A DNA stretch of 64,000 bases from positions 11,900,514-11,964,513 of the forward strand of contig OY744609.1 in the NCBI GenBank assembly GCA_963556255.1, read 5' to 3'. Below are positions 49,433-64,000 of this stretch, in pieces. The stretch's first letter is position 1, and every line of letters begins with the position of its first letter. The notes under the pieces are model-generated. The model saw nothing but the letters and a program-made list of their open reading frames with translations, was not told the origin of the DNA and did no database searches. The translations under genes were made by a program, and so were the position numbers. The stretch comes from Allolobophora icterica (lineage: Eukaryota > Annelida > Clitellata > Crassiclitellata > Lumbricidae).

Positions 49433-49693
49433 CACTGGCGACGATCTTGCTTCACAGGTGGGGGGGGGACACTGTTGAACTTATCTGGTGAAGAGTTTTG
49501 AACTGATCTGCTCAAAAAAAGGTCACAAAAGTTTCGCGCTCATGCGCGAATTTCTTAACCATTTGTGGGAAAAAATTTGACGACCTTTTTGGGATTTCCT
49601 CAAAAAGTGCGGAGGTCAGATGCATGGTGTGTCCCCCCACTCTTAGAGGTGGGGGACTTGTCCTCCCTCGACCCCCCACCATCGCCGCCCATG
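49433..49693. mobile_element. GGCGGCGAT MITE, copy 2
   Basis: The ends CACTGGCGACGATCTTG and CATGGGCGGCGATGG lie between exact 8-bp duplications CCCTCTTG (49425-49432 and 49694-49701). Unit 2 of the duplication has the empty site with a single CCCTCTTG. Confidence 0.95.
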
Positions 49694-49701
49694 CCCTCTT
49701 G

Positions 49702-49905
49702 AGTTTCGCCCTGTTCCATGGCACCGCTGGAACTTCCCTCGCTATGGCACTGGTCTTTAAACAGAAATTTCACACATAAATCTTGATATGTGGGCACTGA
49801 ATAAATCCGGAGATAACGATTAAATGCAGCTTCCTTCAGCTCAGCAGAATAAAAATGTAATTTATGGTATATTCTTAGTAAGTACTTGATTTCGCAAACC
49901 TCCAA
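49702..49905 (-). other. Coding-like minus-strand segment in unit 1
   Basis: Reads EVCEIKYLLRIYHKLHFYSA, ELKEAAFNRYLRI and PTYQDLCVKFLFKDQCHSEG. No ATG start, not recognised. The frame is also open in unit 2 (51991-52257). It could be a captured exon or transposon fragment. Confidence 0.3.
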
Positions 49906-49964
49906 CTTTGACTATCGATTCCTTTTCTGTGCCTAATGTAGGCTAAGGACATCAGGTAGCTGGA

Positions 49965-50340
49965 GAAATGCAAAGTATATTTTTTAGATTTCTTGGCGCC
50001 ACTGGTCCACTGCATCCGGGAGATAACTTTATAATTAGGGAAGGCCTAGGGGCAGAGGAAAATGTACGGGGAATTTCGGGGAAACTTACTTTCGATGGGA
50101 GTCCCGCCGACCCGAATTTACACGTCCCACAGCACAAAAGTTTTTCTGTTCTCGGTCCATCTTTTTTGGAATAAGCTACCATGCACTCTGCGACTTGACC
50201 TTCTTGACCTTTCTTGGCCTCATTTCCGTAAGCTGTTGAAAGCATTCTATTTGATCATGGTTTTGCTTTTTCAGTCCAGAGCGCCTCTGATCAGTCTCCT
50301 GAAGTGGCGCTAAATAAATCTGCAAATACGGTTGGGACCT
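49965..50340 (+). mobile_element. LINE 3' fragment in unit 1
   Basis: Reads FSVHLFWNKLPCTLRLDLLD and WPHFRKLLKAFYL, the reverse-transcriptase C-terminal pattern, then GTGGCGCTAAATAAATCTGC as 3' UTR. Confidence 0.65.
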
Positions 50341-50717
50341 CAAACAAGGTGGGAACCTTCGACGTATATTGGATGGACACAGCATAAGCCATTCAAATGA
50401 AGTCTGGCGTTGCCATGCGTGACGTCATGCATCGCGCATTAACAATGTACATCGACGTCAGCTACTAAGCTTTCTGCCATACGTGACGTCACGCAGCGTT
50501 CATTATTATGGCATGGTTACTTGCATTATGAAGTAGTACCCATCTAATTAGGCCTACAACATACATTCCGGACTTATTATGATGACGCAGACACACGTCT
50601 TCCTGTTATTACGTACATTCACTATATTCTTACTAACATCCGAATTAAGTCTACCTTTCGTGGTTACCACCACATGTAGGCTACATTTTCAATAATTTTT
50701 CAATCAAGTATAGTTTC

Positions 50718-51502
50718 CAGGGTTAGCAAGTTTTTGCTAAGCGGTGGAATAAAACGGGTTTTATCGTGGAAAAACCGGTTTGGAAAAACTAGGTTTTGTC
50801 GGCAAAAATACTTTTTGCCACATTAAGATTTAATAAATATTGTTTCACTATTATTAAGCCTACTTGTCTTAGTAATTAAGTTAATATTTACCTGTGACCA
50901 AACTGCGTGTACCTTCAGTATTGTGGACTTTTGTGGTGGAAAGGCGAGCTGAAAGACACAAAGTTGAACATCATTCTGTGCTCAGTTTTCGGCTCTTGCG
51001 GTGCACCTACTGTCAGCCCCAGCATGTTCTGCATATGTATAGGCTACTGGAAGCATAATTTCTAACTTTTTGGTTTATTCACAAGATTAGAATTCGCCTG
51101 GACAATAAAACAGCAACGATTCGAAGCTTGTGTTCTGTTAAGTTGTTAACCGATGGTTGGTAGCCCTCGTGCATTGGACACTGAAGATAGAACATTGGAT
51201 TTATTCAGCGATGAACTGGGCAGTCACAACATCATCAACATGTCAACCTCTTCTGATACTGAAGTGACACTGCATGGCTGATTGACACTTTGAGAAATTG
51301 ATAACTGTCAGCACAGGATTAGCATTTATAGAAAGCAATGCTGACACTGAGTAAAATGCACCATAGTATTGTTTCTTTTTATTTATTTTAAGAATTTATC
51401 ATGGTCTCAATAATTGCAGTCTGCAAGTTTTTGCCGGTTATTACCGGTTTTTTCTACCGTCTCGGCAAAATTACTTTTTGCCATGGCAAACTGCCATCCC
51501 TG
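50718..51502. mobile_element. hAT-like element in unit 2
   Basis: The ends CAGGGTTAGCAAGTTTTTGC and, inverted, CAGGGATGGCAGTTTG. The right flank ATATTTTA matches the left flank ATATTTTC of unit 1, giving a probable 8-bp target duplication. AAAAACCGGT and GGCAAAAATACTTTTTGCC words occur near the ends. Confidence 0.65.
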
Positions 51503-51990
51503 ATATTTTAACATTGGTTACCATTGTTTGTTACCATGACATTCATCCTTTGTCCGATGTAAATAAATGCAGTGGACGTAGATCTGACGTCATACTTACT
51601 GAAGGTCTGCAATAGCAACGAGACAAGAATACTCTTTTAAAGATAGGCTTACCGGACAAGAATACTCTTTTAAAGATAGGCTTACCGGACCCCGGTTAAC
51701 TTCTTCGAACGACAGAAGGCTAAATTCAGTATTTTGTCAGGCGTCTTCAATAGGAACGTAGCAAGCTATAATTGGGCCCTGTGCCAAATATAGCTCCCCT
51801 CAGATAAACTTAACCAATTACGGCCAAATCTGTTATCTCGAATATTAACATTTACTATAAATATGTTCAAACGACACTTTTTAAATAAGCCTGCACCGTC
51901 AGGTATTTGTCAATAAATATTTTATATATATACACTTTTATTTGTTATTAATTTTATAATACTTATTTCGATTTAAATGGATATTATATT

Positions 51991-52257
51991 TCAAGATAAA
52001 GTAATTAGTTCAATAATTAAATCATTCCATCTCAAAATTTGCGCCCCCTCTTGAGTTGCGCCCTGTTCCATGGCACCGCTGGAAGACCCCTCGCTATGGC
52101 ACTGGTCTTTAAACAGAAATTTCACACATAAATCTTGGTATGTGGGCACTGAAGAAATCCGGAGATAACGATTAAATGCAGCTTCCTTCAGCTCAGCAGA
52201 ATAAAAGTGTAATTTATGGTATATTCTTAGTAAGTACTTGATTTCGCAAACCTCCAA
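51991..52257 (-). other. Coding-like minus-strand segment in unit 2
   Basis: Same frame as 49702-49905, with one residue change (Tyr to Ser) over about 60 residues, extended by ATQEGAQILRWNDLIIEL because the MITE is absent. No recognised function. Confidence 0.3.
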
Positions 52258-52316
52258 CTTTGACTATCGATTCCTTTTCTGTGCCTAGTGTAGGCTAAGG
52301 ACATCAGGTAGCTGGA

Positions 52317-52692
52317 GAAATGCAAAGTATATTTTTTAGATTTCTTGGCGCCACTGGTCCACTGCACCAGGGAGATAACTTCATAATTAGGGAAGGCCTA
52401 GGGGCAGAGGAAAATGTACGGGGAATTTCGGGGAAACTTACTTTCGATGGGAGTCCCGCCGACCCGAATTTACACGTCCCACAGCACAAAAGTTTTTCTG
52501 TTCTCGGTCCATCTTTTTTGGAATAAGCTACCATGCACTCTGCGACTTGACCTTCTTGACCTTTCTTGGCCTCATTTCCGTAAGCTGTTGAGACCATTCT
52601 ATTTGATCATGGTTTTGCTTTTTCAGTCCAGAGCGCCTCTGATCAGTCTCCTGAAGTGGCGCTAAATAAATCTGCAAATACGGTCGGGACCT
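52317..52692 (+). mobile_element. LINE 3' fragment in unit 2
   Basis: Duplicate of 49965-50340. Confidence 0.65.
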
Positions 52693-52860
52693 CAAACAAG
52701 GTGGGAACCATCGACGTATATTGGATGGACACAGCATAAGCCATTCAAATGAAGCCAGGCGTTGCCATGCTTGACGTCACGCAACGCGCATTAACAATGT
52801 ACATCGACGTCAGCTACCAAGCTTTCTGCCATGCGTGACGTCACGCAGCGTTCATTATTA

Positions 52861-53915
52861 CATTATAATAAGTGAAGGCTTCAGTTTACAGTACAACTTC
52901 AGATGTATGTGTGGTACTTGTCTATACATGTACTAGGTTACCCTGATATGTCGGAGTAATTGACCTTGTTCGACCCCCCAGCTGCACATGAGCCAGATTA
53001 TCCTTTTTAGATGTACAACCACGGCACACTTTAACCGTATAATCTCGCAGCTCCAGCTCTAAGGCTAAAATATGCCTGAAATAGTATGCTTTTTCGTCTG
53101 TCTATATATGCTCTCTCTCTCTCTCACTCACTCACTCACTCTCTGTCTGTCTGTCTATGTCTCTGTCTCTCTGTGTGTCTCTGTCTCTCGTTTTCTCTCG
53201 TTTTCTCTCGCTCTGTCTCTGTCGCAGTCTGTCTCCCTCAATGTCTCTCTACAAGCCTTGTGGCCTGTACACTCTACATTGTACGAACGTATGCAGTATT
53301 CAAAGCTCTCTTGAAAAAATGAAACTGAGACTCAACTGATGGTAAGGAACTTCTAAATTTAGAGTAGTAGTTCTTGTTGCTTTAATTTTTTAAGTAGTAC
53401 ATACGTAATCTGCTTCTCGTTTCTACATTTGCTAAAGAGAAAGCGCGAAAAATCAAATTTTGAAATTACATTATATTTGTATAGACTTCGCACGTAGGTA
53501 GGACTAAGACTTAGTAAACGTAGCCACAGGAGTTAGGTCTACTAAGTGTTCAAATGAAACTGTGCACTGTATCATTAATTAATATTTACACTTTAAATTC
53601 CCATTAAACGTGTTAAACCATACAGCATTGGCTGCATAGCTAATGCAGTTCCAGACTATTACTTTAATTATGGCTAACTTTAAAATTTAAAATTTATTAG
53701 GTGCCATATTTTTGTTTAATTTATAAGCAATAATGATTCTTAGATGATTACAATGAACGACGATACTAAATTAAAGATGCAGCATTCGGCTGCATTCCTG
53801 TGCGAAGGTTATATTAACTTGATTAATTTAATATTAATTAGGCCAAGTTATCGCACTTGCCAGGAGCGCAGTGCGACAGGTTCGCCTAGGGCGTCAAATA
53901 CTCTGGCGCCGGCCC
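52861..53915. other. Spacer before MMP copy B
   Basis: A CTCT/CTGT-rich tract at about 53108-53240 and otherwise AT-rich DNA without frames. It ends at a hAT-like terminus (inverted CAGGGCCGGCGCCAG, last base 53917). Confidence 0.6.
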
Positions 53916-54227
53916 TGTAGCCAATAACATCAGTCTGACGTTCAATGCCTACACAGGCCTATAATATTAAACCAACCATCTGTAAGACTCCGTATTAGTA
54001 GACCTAAATTTCATTCCAGTATGTTTACATAACAGAAACATTAACTAAACCTTAAGTGTTAATACTGAACTTAATATAATCGAACTGTAGCGATTCGAAG
54101 TGTAACCTTTATGCTTTACCGATTTTTAATTGAGTTCCTGTAAATAAGCTGACTCGCACGATTTGGTTGTTTGATAGTTTGAAGAAATTCTGTGATAGTA
54201 AAATTACGACGTTGAGCTATTCGAAAG

Positions 54228-54345
54228 CTTAAGGAACAGTAGGCCTATACGCTTGCGGAACAATATACCCTTCAGGAACAGGGTACGCTTGAGGAACAGC
54301 ATACGCTTCAGGAACAGTATACGCTTCAGACACAGTATACGGAAT
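54228..54345 (+). repeat. 18-bp tandem repeat upstream of MMP copy B
   Basis: Same TACGCTTCAGGAACAGTA units as at 30190, at the same distance from the start codon. Confidence 0.85.
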
Positions 54346-54622
54346 AACTTGTTTCTGGTGGAATTGATTTGCCATACAGCCAGTTAATAAGCTGATCTCC
54401 CATACGCAGCTTTTGTGTGGTGCTGAGAATTTTTGTGTTTTACATTTGCATTACAAATAAATACGTGAAAGGAAAACATAATTCTCTGTAGACTGCGTTA
54501 CCTCTGAGTAGAAAATCATCTTCGTAAATTCAGTCAACAGCAAAAGAGTTAAAAGGATTTGAAGTTCTAGTAGATTATTTCACTGCATTTAGAACGCCGG
54601 TGATTTAAGACAGTTGTTCTAA

Positions 54623-64000
<9,378 letters not shown>

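Larger units (their letters stand above)
48390..50507. repeat. Tandem segmental duplication, unit 1
   Basis: Aligns along its length with 50516-52860. Relative to unit 2 it carries a 261-bp MITE (49433-49693) and lacks about 485 bp near 49217, which includes one end of a hAT-like element. Confidence 0.9.
50516..52860. repeat. Tandem segmental duplication, unit 2
   Basis: Second copy of 48390-50507. It keeps the empty MITE site and both ends of the hAT-like element. Confidence 0.9.

Overview
This is a window of animal nuclear DNA. The genes are split by GT-AG introns (one intron is GC-AG), the introns are large, and the whole window is dense with microsatellites, tRNA-derived SINEs, LINE 3' fragments and short hAT-type elements. 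The gene families (MEX3, hnRNP K, a GPI-type matrix metalloproteinase) are metazoan. The frequent TAGGCCTA-like words and the intron style suggest a marine invertebrate deuterostome such as an echinoderm. That placement is an impression only, because no taxonomic marker gene is present.

Layout. (1) 1-2.6 kb: the first coding exon of a MEX3 homologue on the minus strand, with its TATA box; the rest of the gene lies off the left edge. (2) 2.6-5.9 kb: intergenic DNA and microsatellites. (3) 5.9-14.6 kb: a four-exon plus-strand gene for a predicted 1731-residue, mostly disordered, proline-rich protein ending in one PDZ domain. It includes a 65-bp exon and a 39-bp coding minisatellite. (4) 14.6-18.2 kb: intergenic, with three hAT-like elements, one nested inside another. 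(5) 18.2-24.7 kb: an eleven-exon plus-strand hnRNP K homologue (362 residues, three KH domains, an RS-rich N-terminus, last intron GC-AG). (6) 24.7-30.5 kb: 3' flank and transposon-rich intergenic DNA. (7) 30.56-47.78 kb: a complete nine-exon matrix metalloproteinase (556 residues: signal peptide, propeptide, zinc catalytic domain, hinge, four-bladed hemopexin domain, GPI-anchor-like tail). (8) 47.8-52.9 kb: a TGACGTA-rich array that runs into a 2.1-2.3 kb tandem duplication. (9) 54.6-64 kb: a second, paralogous metalloproteinase, exons 1-5, cut by the right edge. Its introns still align with those of the first copy (offset about 24.06 kb).

All spliced gene models were assembled by hand from splice signals, reading-frame phase and family knowledge. 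The coding lengths are divisible by three and every junction phase agrees. No tRNA, rRNA, CRISPR or prokaryotic feature was seen. I found no convincing new biological system. The most informative points are the metalloproteinase tandem duplication whose left edge coincides with a hAT-type terminus, the unusual propeptide and tail of those enzymes, the inverted TGACGTA arrays around the last exons of copy A, the GC-AG intron and RS segment of the hnRNP K homologue, and many hAT/MITE insertions with exact target-site duplications, some with a matching empty site in the paralogous copy.
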